A stretch of 64,000 nt of DNA from Sporobolomyces roseus. Lineage: Eukaryota > Basidiomycota > Microbotryomycetes > Sporidiobolales > Sporidiobolaceae. The stretch's first letter is position 1, and the number at the start of each line of letters is the position of its first letter. This document shows positions 36,184-47,201 of the stretch, piece after piece. A model generated the notes under the pieces. That model was not told the DNA's origin and did not search any database. It worked only from the letters and a program-made list of their open reading frames with translations. The stretch covers positions 992,001 to 1,056,000 of the forward strand of contig JADILM010000004.1 in assembly GCA_016617785.1 (NCBI GenBank), read 5' to 3'. The position numbers and the translations under genes are program-made.

Positions 36184-36191
36184 CTTGCGAT
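36184..36191. repeat. Right 8-bp target-site duplication
   Basis: CTTGCGAT follows the terminal CACTG of the element and matches 35702-35709 exactly. Confidence 0.9.
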
Positions 36192-36951
36192 GCTCCTTCC
36201 TCTCTTCCGGGACCTCATCAGCAGGACCTCAGCTCGAATCCTCAACGTTGTTCGTACCCCGGATCGACGAGTGAAGCGTCCTCTTCGTGTCCTCTCGCTG
36301 CAACGCCTACGTTTGTCCGTTTCTCTAGCGTCTCTCGTGGCGCGAAAGCACCTCTCGCTTCTTCGAAAGTTCCGCCGTCTCGTCGCTGAAGCGGTCCACC
36401 TTTGCTGAGTCTCTTTGAGAGGAGTCGACAACGAATCGAAATCTCTAGGCTACGTCTCGTACGTCGCAGCTACGCGAAGTCGTGCAGGCGTCCATTCGCC
36501 TCGTCCTCAGCTTTCTCTGACGGTCAAGCATACGCCAGTGCACTGCTGAGAAGCTCATCAGCTCGCTTGCACCAGCTCAGCTCTCTTTCGAAACCCTACT
36601 TCAGACTAGTGCCGAATTGAAGAGTCAAAGGGCGAATTCGCGAGAGGGAACAAAGGAAACTTTGCTTCCTCGAAACCGAACGAAGCGATTGAAGGCTTCT
36701 CATTTCGGGAGAGGTCTCCCATTCTCGTGCTCCATCCTCTGTACCATTGTCGATCATAAGGGATACACGCCAGCACGAATCCACGTCCAAAGTGTTCTTT
36801 GACCTTCTCGATTTTTCCTTTTATCCGGGGTTCTCTATCTTCTAGCTCACTCTTAGCTTCTCCCCTCTCCTCGGACGAGCGAGCTCAGTAGCGTATAATA
36901 TTATTCCTTCAACAAAAGAGTCACAAAGTCATACAAGCAGAACTCCCTGGC
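36192..36951 (+). other. Unresolved region, possibly a small or decayed gene
   Basis: I cannot assign a gene. Two fragments in one + frame look protein-like: about 36450-36515 (SQLREVVQASIRLVL) and about 36545-36802 (AEKLISSLAPAQLSFETLL... to a stop at 36800-36802). A TGA at about 36518 separates them and no good splice pair removes it; the only candidates are poor GTCGTG/GTCCTC donors with a CAG acceptor before TGCACTG. It could be a pseudogene, a gene whose 5' part was affected by the adjacent insertion, or chance. Confidence 0.2.
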
Positions 36952-39384
36952 TCAAATCAAAGACCAAATCCCTCTTACCACGACGACTACCCCTACTGGA
37001 CCCAATCCTCCAAAGACTGCAACGTCTGTCCATAAGCGACGACCTCCTAGTCGTCGTTGGATTTGTCGTTCTTTCGCGAGGAGGAGAGGGTCGGTCGTGG
37101 AGGAAGTCGTGAGGATTGAGCGAGGGGGAAGGAGGTGGAATAGGATGAGATAAGTCAAAGCTGTCAGAGAAGAGAGTCGAAGAGTCAGTGATGAGTGCGA
37201 AAGAGCAAGAAGAAGAGTGGAGCGTTACCTGGAATGAGGCAGCAACCGAGTCCTCCCAATCCTACTCCCGCCCATTCTGCGAGATACACGAGACCTATCC
37301 CATGTCCTCCTACTTCTCGTTTCCCTCTTCCAGGTCCAGGTTCAGGGAATCGTTCACGTTTCGGTGCGGGTAGGGAGACGATAGTGAGAGAGAGAAGGGA
37401 GACGATAAAGAAGATGAGGGATCTCGAGAGAGGTGAACGGAATCGATCCGATTTCGAAGTCGATAGAGGTTGAGGTGTCGTATCGATCGGTGAAGATTCG
37501 TTTGAATCTTCCGAAGATTGCCTTGAAGTCGATTCCTTCCTCGTTATCGAAGAAGAAGGGAAGAAATACTTGAACCCTCTCCTAACCCTCTTGATCCCTA
37601 CTCTCGCGTGACCCTCCAACTGACCCAAGATTCCGATCAATACAAGTACCCTCACGCAACCTAACCACCAATCCCCCCTAGGTAACCTCGGATCACTCAA
37701 TAAATTCCCACTAGGTCCAATCTCCTTCACCAACCATTCTCCGTCTCTCTCCTCCGCTCTAGGTTGCGCCAGCCCAAGCGTCCCCACCAATGCCCAACCC
37801 AGTTGAATGAGGAAGGAAATGAAGATTCCAATCCCCATTGCTAGAGGAAACGAATTCCGTTTTCCAACTTTCGGTTTTGGTCTGCCTCCTATTCCAGGTC
37901 CATTCACTCCTTCTCCCGTATCCCCATTCGCACCAACTTCAGAATCATCCAAGTCGTTCCCGACTGAGATGAACGCACTCCCTCTTCTCGCTCGAGGTGA
38001 ATTCTTAGTTGCGGTCGAATCAGGTCTCACCAAACTAGTGAGGTAGTAGAAAGTTTCATGACTTGTCGAACTGAGTGAAGAGAGAGTGAGGAGGATCGCA
38101 GGCCATAGTGAAACACCTTCTTCGTCGGTTGGAGCAAGGAATGGAACGGAAGAAGTCGGGAGAATGAATGGAGGTGAGTTGGGGGAGGAAGAGAAATCGT
38201 GATTGAGACGTTTTAGGCGGATTCCAAGGATCAGTAGGGCGAGTGGCCAGGAGACAAATGCGAAGGAGTAGGAGGGGAGGAGGAGAAGTGCGGTCCAGTG
38301 GGGTTTGCGACGTGAATCGGGGGAATGCGAGAGGTGAGGGGAAGTCGAGAGGGGGAGATGTTGAAGTGAGGGGGAAGAGGTCGAGGCGAGTCGAGAGTAG
38401 TGGTGGTGAGTTGGGTTCGAGGAGGGGTTGGATAGGCCGAGAAGTCGAAGTAGTGGTGGTAGAATCAAGGGGACGACGAGCTATATTTCGAAAGCGAGGT
38501 GAGTATATACTGTTCATGAGTGGAAGAGAAAGAGAGGAGGAGCTCACCCAGATCAGACTGATTACACCCACTGCAACTGTTCGCTCCCAATCCCTTCTCC
38601 TCCTCTCTGGCACGACGAGGTCCACTACGACTTCCGCTCCAGACACTACTCCCAAGGTAGTCCTCACGATCGATCCTCCCAGTACGAACGAACTCGCCAG
38701 GAACTCCCCAAGGAGATGAAGTTTGAACCGATGCGGAAACACAGCGGACGCCAATCCCGGATACGATCTAGCTCCGACATATCTCCCTTGTACTCCCAAC
38801 GCGACTGCACTTGCCCATGCCAAGATCCCAGATAGTGCGAGTAGAGGAACGAAGAGTGCTGGAGTCAAAGTGAAGCAGGCGTAAGGAACGAGGAGGGGTA
38901 AAGGGGAGAGAGTTCCAGCAGTGATCAAACCCGCGACTTCTCCAACTCCCATATCTTCGTTGCCACCTCCTCCATCATCTTCATCTTCCGATTCTTGGTC
39001 CCCTGGTGAATGCCGGTGTCGTCCTCCTCCGTAGATTCTTCGATTCCTTCGTCGTCTGTCTCGTTGTCGGTCGAACGATGATCTCCTCTCTCCTCCTCCT
39101 CCTCCTCCTCCTCCGTTACTGCTCGATGGTTCCTCTGACCAGCTTGCATCGTACAGACTTAATCTAGGTTGTCCATCTCGATACTCTTCCTCTGAATCTG
39201 AATAACTCGAGTCGTTCGTGTTTAATCTGATGAGTTTCGTAGGTGATTGCTTCTGTTGTGGGTGTTGTGTATCGCTAGAGCTCGAGGGAGTAGTTGAAGG
39301 AGGGAGTGAATCGGTTGATGAACGAGGAGTGAGGGGAATTCGATCGGGTGAAGGTGGACGTGAATTGCGATAAGGTGAACCCAT
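36952..39384 (-). CDS. AAAP-like multi-pass membrane transporter
   Basis: Three exons (39384-38548, 38480-37229, 37160-36952) give 765 aa, phases exact. Residues 1 to about 150 are disordered, with a poly-Gly run encoded by a (TCC)n tract near 39,091-39,113. Membrane helices follow: VAGLITAGTLSPLPLLVPYA, LFVPLLALSGILAWASAVAL and others, with a GARSYPGLASAVF segment. That pattern resembles the first helices of amino acid/auxin permease (AAAP, SLC32/36/38) transporters. Two further hydrophobic clusters flank a long loop (residues about 420-500). The C-terminal LLAKERQIQRRLGGRRLW followed by a last helix also fits AAAP members. Substrate and organelle are unknown, and the family assignment is by pattern only. 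Confidence 0.65.
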
Positions 39385-39533
39385 CTATCGAGGTTCGACC
39401 TTTACTCTATTAGTCGATTCAGTGAGTAATTCAAGATTGAGTGTATGGGAAAGAAAGAGAAAGATGAACGAACCTTAAGTCGGAATTGACGACGACGAAA
39501 GTGCACTCTTCCTCTCTCGCATCACATTCAAAC
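39385..39533. promoter_or_regulatory. Short divergent promoter (AAAP-like gene / VMA3)
   Basis: Only 149 bp separate the two start codons, so the genes must share promoter DNA. Confidence 0.6.
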
Positions 39534-40625
39534 ATGTCTACAGATCTGTGTCCACCTTATGCACCATTCTTTGGATTCGCAGGAGTAGGAGCTGCTGTGA
39601 GTAACCCTTCGATTCACTCTCCACCTCATCATCATCTCGAATATACTCCTGCAATTTGGACTCTACTGACTCATACTATCCATCATGATATATAGATGAT
39701 CTTCTCAAGTACGCTAAACCTTTGATTACTCCTCTCCCGCCCCTCGTAGGATAGAGAGGGGGCACCTTTCCCCCCCTCTATTCAAACCTCTTTGTCACTA
39801 ACTCGCTCTTACTCCTTTCCACAGCAATCGGAGCAGCTTATGGAACTGCGAAAGCTGGAATCGGAATCACTGGAATGGGAACTCTCCGTCCTGAACTCAT
39901 CATGAAGGTACTTTCGTCGCCCCCTCCCTCCTCTCTCACTCTCTCCCTCTGAACCCTCCACTGACTCGTTCGATGCTTTGATTAGTCATTGATCCCAGTA
40001 GTCATGGCGGGTATCATCGCAGTGTATGGATTAGTAGTATCAGTGTTGATCGTTGGATCTTTATCTCCCGACGATCCTTACTCACTTTATGCCGGTTTCA
40101 TTCATTTGGCTGCTGGTTTGAGTTGTGGATTGACCGGGTTGGCAGCCGGTCACGCGATTGGTTTGGTTGGGGATGCTGTGAGTTCATGATCGATCGCAGT
40201 CATTGAGGGAATGGGAACTGATTTTGCTTTCTTGAGCCCACAGTGCGCGAGGGCTTACATGTATCAATCGAAAGTGTTCGTAGCGATGGTTCTCATGCTC
40301 GTAAGCGCTTACTTCCCCTTCACGAAATCCGAAGCAGGAAAGCTTACTCTACTCTCTCTGAATCTAGATTTTCGCTGGTTCGTTCTTCACTGCATCGCTC
40401 CCCCTCTCCCTTCTTCGACCATTCCCCTTTCCTCTGTCCCTCTGTCGAGACGGAACCTCTGACAACGCAATACCCACTCTTCTCGTCTTCACTGAACAAC
40501 ACTGAGCTGCGAACTTGAAAACTGACATCCTTCTTTCCTCACCTTTGAAAACAGAGGTTATCGGGTTATACGGTTTGATCGTCGCACTAATTCTCAACAC
40601 ACGAGCAAGTGAAGGAGTGTGTTGA
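39534..40625 (+). CDS. VMA3: V-type H+-ATPase 16-kDa proteolipid subunit c
   Basis: Seven exons (39534-39596, 39696-39708, 39825-39907, 39986-40177, 40244-40300, 40368-40377, 40555-40625) give 162 aa, the usual length. It forms the proton-carrying ring of the Vo sector in vacuolar and endomembranes. The sequence is highly conserved: [66 protein letters not shown]. The proton-carrying Glu is in the fourth helix, [14 protein letters not shown]. Exons 2 and 6 are micro-exons of 13 and 10 nt; without them the helix 1 end and the FA|EVIG junction would be lost. It energises antiporters such as the VNX1-like protein upstream. Confidence 0.97.
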
Positions 40626-41213
40626 TACTCAGACATAGAACGCTCAAATCATTCCATATCTCTTTTCGTAGTTTCTTCTCTCTCTCATCTCTCGCAAGCT
40701 ATATTGTTTCTTTGTTCTTGTCCCCTCTTTCCACTCCCTCTCCTCGCTTCACCCTTCCTCATTCTCTCCCCTCTTCGTTTACTGTAACAAAATCCCATCC
40801 CTTTCACACATCGTCGTCGCCCCTCGTCGAGGTCGGTGAAGATAATCGAGGCCTCCTTCTCTTCTTTTGGGGCGCTCTTCATCTTCCTCTCCACGACTGT
40901 TTGCCTTCCATGGATGGAAGATCACGAGCGTGAGTTCTCTTCCTTCCTCCTTCTCCCGGAACGGAATCTGACCTTCTTTAGTGCCCATTCAGCCGCAATG
41001 CACGTGGTTCATTCAACGTTGTGCTCCTACCTCCTCCAAGGATCTGGTCCGATTCCGCCATCGATTTCATCTTCTCCTTTCTCCTCCTCCCAACTCGCCA
41101 ACTGACGAACAGAAGCATTAGAAGCGTTCCAAACGACCGAACATCGCTGTGCTTTCGACGAGGGACCCCTCAGTCGACGTAGGGAACGTCTGCAAGCTGG
41201 ATCCTCTCGAACA
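40626..41213. other. Intergenic region
   Basis: 3' flank of VMA3 and upstream region of the orphan gene at 41214. Pyrimidine-rich at 40,690-40,780. Short ORFs only; no feature I can support. Confidence 0.45.
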
Positions 41214-42458
41214 ATGTTCACTCCTCCTCCAGCTTATCGATCGACCTTACCTACTCCTGCCGCTACTCCCAGACCCTCTTGCTCGACGAGACGATCCTCT
41301 TCACGTTACTCCGATCTCTCATTCGCTCAATCGACTTCATCATCTCTCGGCACTTCCCCTCCCGTCTCGATCCGAGAACGTCCGTTCAGTCATCAAACGA
41401 CGACTATCTGCGAACCTGAGAATGGAGAACACGAAGAGGACGAGGAGGAGGAGGACGATTCACCAGTAGATCCTCGTCAAATTCAACAACAATCGAACAG
41501 TTCGAATTCGACTTGTCCTAAATCTTACCTCTACTTCTCACCTTTCACTCCTTCAACTCCACCGAGACCGAGACCAGCTCAACAGAGGAGCTACTCGTCG
41601 ACTTCTTTCTATAGCTACGCTTATCCGCTGGATTATGGAGAGTCAAGTAATTGGGATTATATGAATCAGGTTAGAAACGGAGGAGGGACGGACACGCCAA
41701 GGAGTGAGAGAACGTTCAAGACTATGGCTACAGATGGTAGCTGTGTAGATCAGGAGGAATTGAGGGAATCAGAGGAACTCAGAAGGAGCGAGGAGATAGC
41801 GACGAATCTCGCTGTTGAAAGCTCGACGAATTCCAATCGACCTCAACCAGCTCCCCTCATCACAAGCTACCCTCACTTACCCTCTCCCGAGCCATTCCAT
41901 CCTACTACACCACTCGACGCTTCCCTGTTCACCTCGTCCAGCCTATCTCCCCTGACAAGTTCACCCGAACCTTTTCTTCCCACCTCACCTCTCTCTCAGT
42001 CATCTCCCCCAGCCTCCTTTCCCTCATCATCAAATCCTCCCACTCTCACCCGCAATCCACCGTCATCCGCATCCACTCTCTCCCTCTCAGCAACCTCGTG
42101 CTCGTCTCTAACCGTTACCCCCTCTACCCTAACTCCCACTCCCTCCCGTCTCTCCCTTTCCCACTCCCGTTCACCACCGCAGCGTATCTGGTCAGCCCGC
42201 ACGAACCGCTATATCTACATCCACGATAATTCGACTTTTTCACTTCCTCGTTCAAATTCGAACCTCTCCCTCGTTGTCGGAGGAGGAGGAGGGGGGGAGA
42301 GTCCGTCTCTTAGATCGACAATGATGATCCAGGTGCCTGATCTACCTTATGTTACGAGATCACCTGAGACGAGGGGAATCGTAGAGGAAGAACTTGAGAG
42401 AGGACGCTCGAGGGAGAGGGGAGGCGAGAGGGGAAGGAGTAGGAGTAGGAGACGATGA
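41214..42458 (+). CDS. Orphan low-complexity protein, function unknown
   Basis: A single uninterrupted ORF of 414 codons starting MFTPPPAYRSTLPTP, one of the few intronless genes in this window. The composition is Ser/Pro/Thr-rich, with an acidic patch (EDEEEEDDSPVD), a Gly run and an Arg/Ser/Glu-rich C-terminus (ERGRSRERGGERGRSRSRRR). It has no signal peptide, membrane helix or domain I recognise. RIWSARTNRYIYIHDN is the most structured-looking stretch. It may be a disordered regulatory protein. The length of the open frame supports coding, but composition bias can also keep frames open. Confidence 0.55.
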   Translation: MFTPPPAYRSTLPTPAATPRPSCSTRRSSSRYSDLSFAQSTSSSLGTSPPVSIRERPFSHQTTTICEPENGEHEEDEEEEDDSPVDPRQIQQQSNSSNSTCPKSYLYFSPFTPSTPPRPRPAQQRSYSSTSFYSYAYPLDYGESSNWDYMNQVRNGGGTDTPRSERTFKTMATDGSCVDQEELRESEELRRSEEIATNLAVESSTNSNRPQPAPLITSYPHLPSPEPFHPTTPLDASLFTSSSLSPLTSSPEPFLPTSPLSQSSPPASFPSSSNPPTLTRNPPSSASTLSLSATSCSSLTVTPSTLTPTPSRLSLSHSRSPPQRIWSARTNRYIYIHDNSTFSLPRSNSNLSLVVGGGGGGESPSLRSTMMIQVPDLPYVTRSPETRGIVEEELERGRSRERGGERGRSRSRRR

Positions 42459-42681
42459 GAGCCGGTCTCTGTCGATTCAAGGGGTCTCATTGGAATGTGT
42501 TTGATTGAGGATATCTGTGAAACTTTATGTGTATCAGGGAATTCAGGAATCTGTACCGAAATGGGATTGTCAAACAACTCGTTCGAAATCTGTTGATTCT
42601 CAACCACAATCTGTTCACAGTCCGATTCGTGAGGACACGGAATCAATCTATTCATATGACATTGAGTTACTTCTAAGCTGT

Positions 42682-44054
42682 CTACAGTTTCACTTCGTTA
42701 TCCCATTCGAATCCCTCGATCCCAACTCCCGCTAGACAATTCCTAGCCGCTTGTGCACTCATCTCTGATCTTGTTTCAACCGTCGCTGATCCTATATGAG
42801 GTAAAACGACTATCCTCTGTTCCTTGACCAACGGGTGATTCGCATCAATATTGGGTTCACCATCGACGACATCCAATCCAGCTCCCGCCAATTTCCCCGA
42901 TTGAACAACCGATACGAGAGCGTCTGAATCGACGATAGGACCTCGAGCAGTGTTGATCAAATAAGCGGTAGGTTTCATTTTCCCTAGGAACTCGGCATTG
43001 ATCGATCCCTTCGTCTCTGGCGTCAAAGCGCAACAAACGACGAGGAAGTCGGATTCTTGTGCGAGGTGATCGAGGGATTCGGCGGGTTCGAGAGAGATGT
43101 TGAGAGATTTGCAGAGTGGGACAAGAGAGAAATAGTCTTTCGAGGAGGAGAGGGGTTTGCCGATTTGTGAGGTCGCGTAAAGGACTCGAGAGATCCCGAA
43201 TCCAATCAGTCGCTTCAAGGTGAGTTGACCAATCTTTCCGAATCCGAGAACGCCGACGGTTGCCTGTAGAGATCGAACGTGTCAGTCTTGATTGAGGTCG
43301 ACGAGAGAGATGAGACGAGTATTACTCCTTGCAATCCTCGTCCGCAGAGAAGGAGAGGGTCCCATGGCATATTTGGCCATTTGCCATCGACGACGGCTCG
43401 GAGTCCCTTGACACACGAGCCGGGATTAGTACACGAATCAATGTTTGAAATCAGTTGAACCCCTTACCTCTCCAGCTCGTCGAGAAGCCATCAGAGCGAG
43501 CATAGCACCAATATCGGCAGTAGCGTCCGTGAGAGCATCAGGAGCTGTGAAGTTCGAGAGGGTCGAATCAGCGATTGAACTTGAACAGATTCGAGATATG
43601 CGAAACTCACTCGTTCCCAATCGAATCCCTCGTTCCTTCAATTCTCCCGTCTCAACATGATCGAATCCAGCCGACATTGTCGAAACGACCTTGAGTGATG
43701 ATCCAGCTGTTTGATGAAAACTGTCAGCTACAAGAATGAGCGAAATTGCGAAAATTGCGAAATCGTCGCTTTACCCGCTTCGAGGAATTCTACATCGACC
43801 TATCGCTCCCTGCCGAGATCAGCATTCATCTCTCTTTCTACTGACTTGCATTGAAGACGTACTTTATCCCCCATCTGCAAAACGACTCCTTCGACTCCTT
43901 TCACATTGTCCAACACCCATTCCCTCGGCGCAACTCCTGCCTTGTCGTATACTGTGAGATCTATCTTCCCTTCCTGAGCTGCTCTCGCGAGAATAGCGGC
44001 ACCTTTCAGCTTGTCTTTTTCGAGTTGACGGGTCAGGAGAATCCGAGGTGTCAT
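42682..44054 (-). CDS. D-2-hydroxyacid dehydrogenase (glyoxylate/hydroxypyruvate reductase type)
   Basis: Six exons (44054-43863, 43799-43775, 43706-43611, 43544-43468, 43406-43326, 43263-42682) give 350 aa from MTPRILLTRQL; phases close and exon 2 is 25 nt. It reduces glyoxylate, hydroxypyruvate or related 2-keto acids with NAD(P)H. Visible motifs are the Rossmann loop VGVLGFGKIG, the catalytic Arg in NTARGPIVD, Glu in DVVDGEP and His in LPHIGSAT. TMSAGFDHVE and WDPLLLCGRGL are typical of the GRHPR branch. The frame is open upstream to an ATG at 44339. That would add 95 residues ending RPFTSSARF, like a mitochondrial leader. I give the conservative start; both forms are possible. Confidence 0.9.
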
Positions 44055-44874
44055 GAATCTTGCTGATGAAGTGAAGGGTCTCGAGAGAGTGCGGGTGGTA
44101 GTGAGAGGAAATCGGAGTAAGCTGGGAATGATTGCAGCTAGTTTGAGGAGATTCGGAGAGGAAGAGGAGGGAGGGAAGATGAACCTCCTTAATCGAGGTG
44201 GGGGGAAACCTGGTAGAGTCGAGAGGAGAACGAGCTGAGGATACTGAGCTGACCTGAAGATGAGCCCGTACAGATAATAGCGCAAGATGAGGGAGGAAAG
44301 CGAAGTCGAAATCGACGACGATTCTTCGCACAACCTCATTTTCGTCGCCCTGGCGCTGGGTTCCGGGGATACTAGGACGTCGTGGCTTCAAGATGGATAT
44401 TTGAATACTGTTGGAGGTGGGCGGGAGAAGCTGAAGATTGTTTTCAGAGGCAGGAAGCCTGTTTAGAAGCCTGCGAAGGTCAAATCTGGCAGACTTGAGG
44501 AGCCTAAGGGATGCGACAAGGTTAAAGAGGATATCGCTATCACGGGTATCGGTAGGTGTAGCCGAGCTGGCGAGTTCGACGTACGTTTCCATCTCTCTCC
44601 CATTCAGCGAACTCAATGTAGAGCGATCGCAAAATGAGCAGTCTCCAAAAGCATCACCGGCATCGGTGCAAACACTCCTAGAACGTCGACCACGCGTCGA
44701 ATCTTGTTGATCGTTAATGAGAGAGCCCGGCAGGGAACAAGAAGGAAGACGAAGCAACTTCTCCTCACTCTCTCATCTCTGCGAATCACTTCCTCCACGC
44801 TCGTTTACCTCCCCTCTCCTCTCTTTCTTTCGATCTCCCTCACCTCTCCTTCCCTCGTCCCGTGGATACCTTTA
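44055..44874. other. Divergent intergenic region with an in-frame upstream extension
   Basis: From 44339 to 44055 the reverse strand is open in frame with the hydroxyacid dehydrogenase and may encode an organelle leader. The rest is promoter for that gene and for the membrane-protein gene at 44875. A long reverse ORF (44757-43864) in another frame overlaps coding exons and is a shadow. Confidence 0.45.
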
Positions 44875-46751
44875 ATGTCCGACGTTCCTCTCAATCTTAC
44901 TCCCGAAATCCTCTCAGCAATTTACGATCTCAGGACCAAACTGACGGCGAGTGAACGATTCATGGTCGCCTGGCTCGCTATCGCTTGGTTCGAGACAGTA
45001 AGTCTCCTTATCTACACTCACTGAGATGCAGCAATTGATGAGAAAATTGAAATCGCAACTTGCGTCTTCCCTTCGTCCTCTTCTCATCCTCGCCTCTCGA
45101 CAATCCTCCCTTTAGCTAGCGACAATTCCTGCCGAACGGATCTTCTGGAAGTCTCGCTGGAGTCTACTGAAGGTGTTCTTCCTCCTCAAGTAAGTCCCCC
45201 ATCTCTTTCCGATTCAGTTCCCGCTCGTCCTGACCTCTGCTGCGTTCCTAGTCGATGGCTCTCTCCCATTCTACAGACAGTCTTCACAGCCTTCGTGTTC
45301 ACGACGATCTCCTTCGGTACGTTCTCATTCCGCTAGATCTGCAAACCACCTCTTTTCGACGAGCTGATTCGTCGCCTCTCTTCAGATACTTGCGGTAGGA
45401 TCTTCTGGATCCAATCACTTTGCGTGACGGGAGTGATGTTTATGTCTGCCGTCTTGATGTCAATTCGAGTGTATGCCCTGTTCGCGACGAGGAAAATGCT
45501 CATCTTGTAAGAATTGCTCTCTATCCTCGATCGAGATTACCCCCTGACAGCCCGATTCGCCCCGCAACAGTCTCATCGTACTCGTCTCACTTGAGCTTGG
45601 AGCGATGTCAGCCGCAGCGAGCAGGTTTCACCGTACGTCGATTTAACTTTCTCGATAAATCCTCCTGAAGAAAAGCTCACTCTCGTGTTCCGCTCTCTAC
45701 CTTAGCTCTCATGATCCCGCCCATGCTCGGATCTCTGGTCAATCTGTCTGGATGTATCGCAACTGGTCCTGACGGTCGAGCGAATGCTGTCGTTGCTGTA
45801 TTGTGCGTCTCACGAGTTCCTTTCTCCTCGCGAAAAGAGCTGATTTGGCTCTGTTTTACAGCTGGGCATCCGCGCTTATCTTTGACTCGATAATTCTAGG
45901 GCTCACGCTCTATGCCATCCTCGTCGTCAATAGGAGAGCGAAACACCTACCAATCCTTACTCAAATCTGGCGCGACGGGATCCTTTTCTACATCGTTATC
46001 ACCGCCGCAAATCTAGCAAATGTCGCACTCTATGCTCGTGGGTCTTACTCGATGAGCTACGGGAGATATTGTCACTGACCAGATGAAAGCGACAGATCGT
46101 GATTTAGCGACTGAGAACTTCGCCAATCCTTCCTCAGTAGCTTTGACCTCAATCCTCGCGACTCGACTCATCACTAGTTTACGCACATCTGACGCGGGAC
46201 AACAACGCTCTAGTCGAGGTCGAAGCTCGACACTCAAGCCTTGGACTCCTCCAGTTCCCCCTTCTCCTTCGTTCGGTTCGAATCAACGACTCGTTCAGAC
46301 AGCTTCAATCGTCAGCAGGGATCACAAGTTCGACTACGAGGAGCGAGCCGCGCAAATGCAAGGCGACGATTCAGTCGAACTCTCTCAACTCGGCAATTCG
46401 ATCCAATTCTCCTTGTCGTCAGAATCTCGCAATCGCCCTGTTCAAGCTCTCGTCACTCTCGCTCGACTGGGGTTCATCGCACCTTCTACTGCAGTCGATA
46501 TCTCTCGTCCCCTGCCACTCGCTCAATCAGTTCCTCCTCCCTTCGCCGACACTATCCCTCTCGATCCCATCCCCTCGAACTCGCCCCGTTCCCTAGCTCA
46601 AACTCAACATCGCTCGACTGGATCAGGCGCGACTGCTCCTCCTCCGACTCCAACTCGCCCTCGTTATCAGGCGGAAGGAGGAGCAGAACCTGCGGGTTTG
46701 CACATCACCGTCGAACGAGAAACGGTCGTTGCTTTCGCTTCTCGATCATGA
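44875..46751 (+). CDS. DUF6533-type seven-helix membrane protein
   Basis: Eight exons (44875-44997, 45116-45189, 45252-45316, 45386-45506, 45571-45632, 45707-45803, 45862-46037, 46096-46751) give 457 aa, phases exact. The pattern is that of the basidiomycete DUF6533 family: an N-terminal helix (RFMVAWLAIAWFETLATIP) and the RIFWKSRWSLLKVFFLLNRW block. Further helices follow (CGRIFWIQSLCVTGV, VYALFATRKML, ALIFDSIILGLTLYAIL, LFYIVITAANLANVAL). The typical last block ENFANPSSVALTSILATRLI precedes a Ser/Pro-rich cytosolic tail. The topology suggests a receptor-like or scaffold role, but none is established. The last acceptor was chosen at 46095 because the earlier one gives a stop. Confidence 0.8.
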
Positions 46752-47201
46752 TCTATCTCTCGTTGTTTCTCTGTGCGACATACCCTCGATGTATCCTATC
46801 TTCACGTCCTCTCATGACCCTCACGTCCTCTTTGCTATGCCTAACTTCTACTCACTCTTTATCTTCGCTTCACGAGTTACGACCTGCTGAATTTCACTTT
46901 CTTCCTAAGTCGATCGACTGTTTCTCCCGACGTCAACCAGAGAGACAGAGGGGCACAACGCTTATAGGATCAAATTACGAATCTATCTCGGAAACAAGCA
47001 GGGAGCACAAATAAACTGAGAAGAGAGAAAGGGTGGGTATATACAGGACTGAATCGTACAGGGCTGTATCGATGAGGTCAGACTGGAGTAGGGAAGGGGG
47101 AATAATAGGTGAGGAGTAAAGGAAGTAGAGTCTATAGATAGGAAAGTAGACTGAGATCTATAGGTATTTTCGGGGGGAAAGAGAGGATGATGAGGCGGAG
47201 T
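46752..47201. other. Convergent 3' intergenic region
   Basis: 3' flanks of the DUF6533-type gene (+) and GUT2 (-). No gene or repeat seen. Confidence 0.5.

Noticed and set aside
39091..39113. (TCC)n repeat
   Set aside because: It lies inside the AAAP-like CDS and encodes its poly-Gly run, so it is not an independent feature.
43864..44757. Long reverse ORF (297 codons)
   Set aside because: It overlaps hydroxyacid dehydrogenase exon 1 in another frame; composition is that of a shadow of Ser/Arg-rich DNA.
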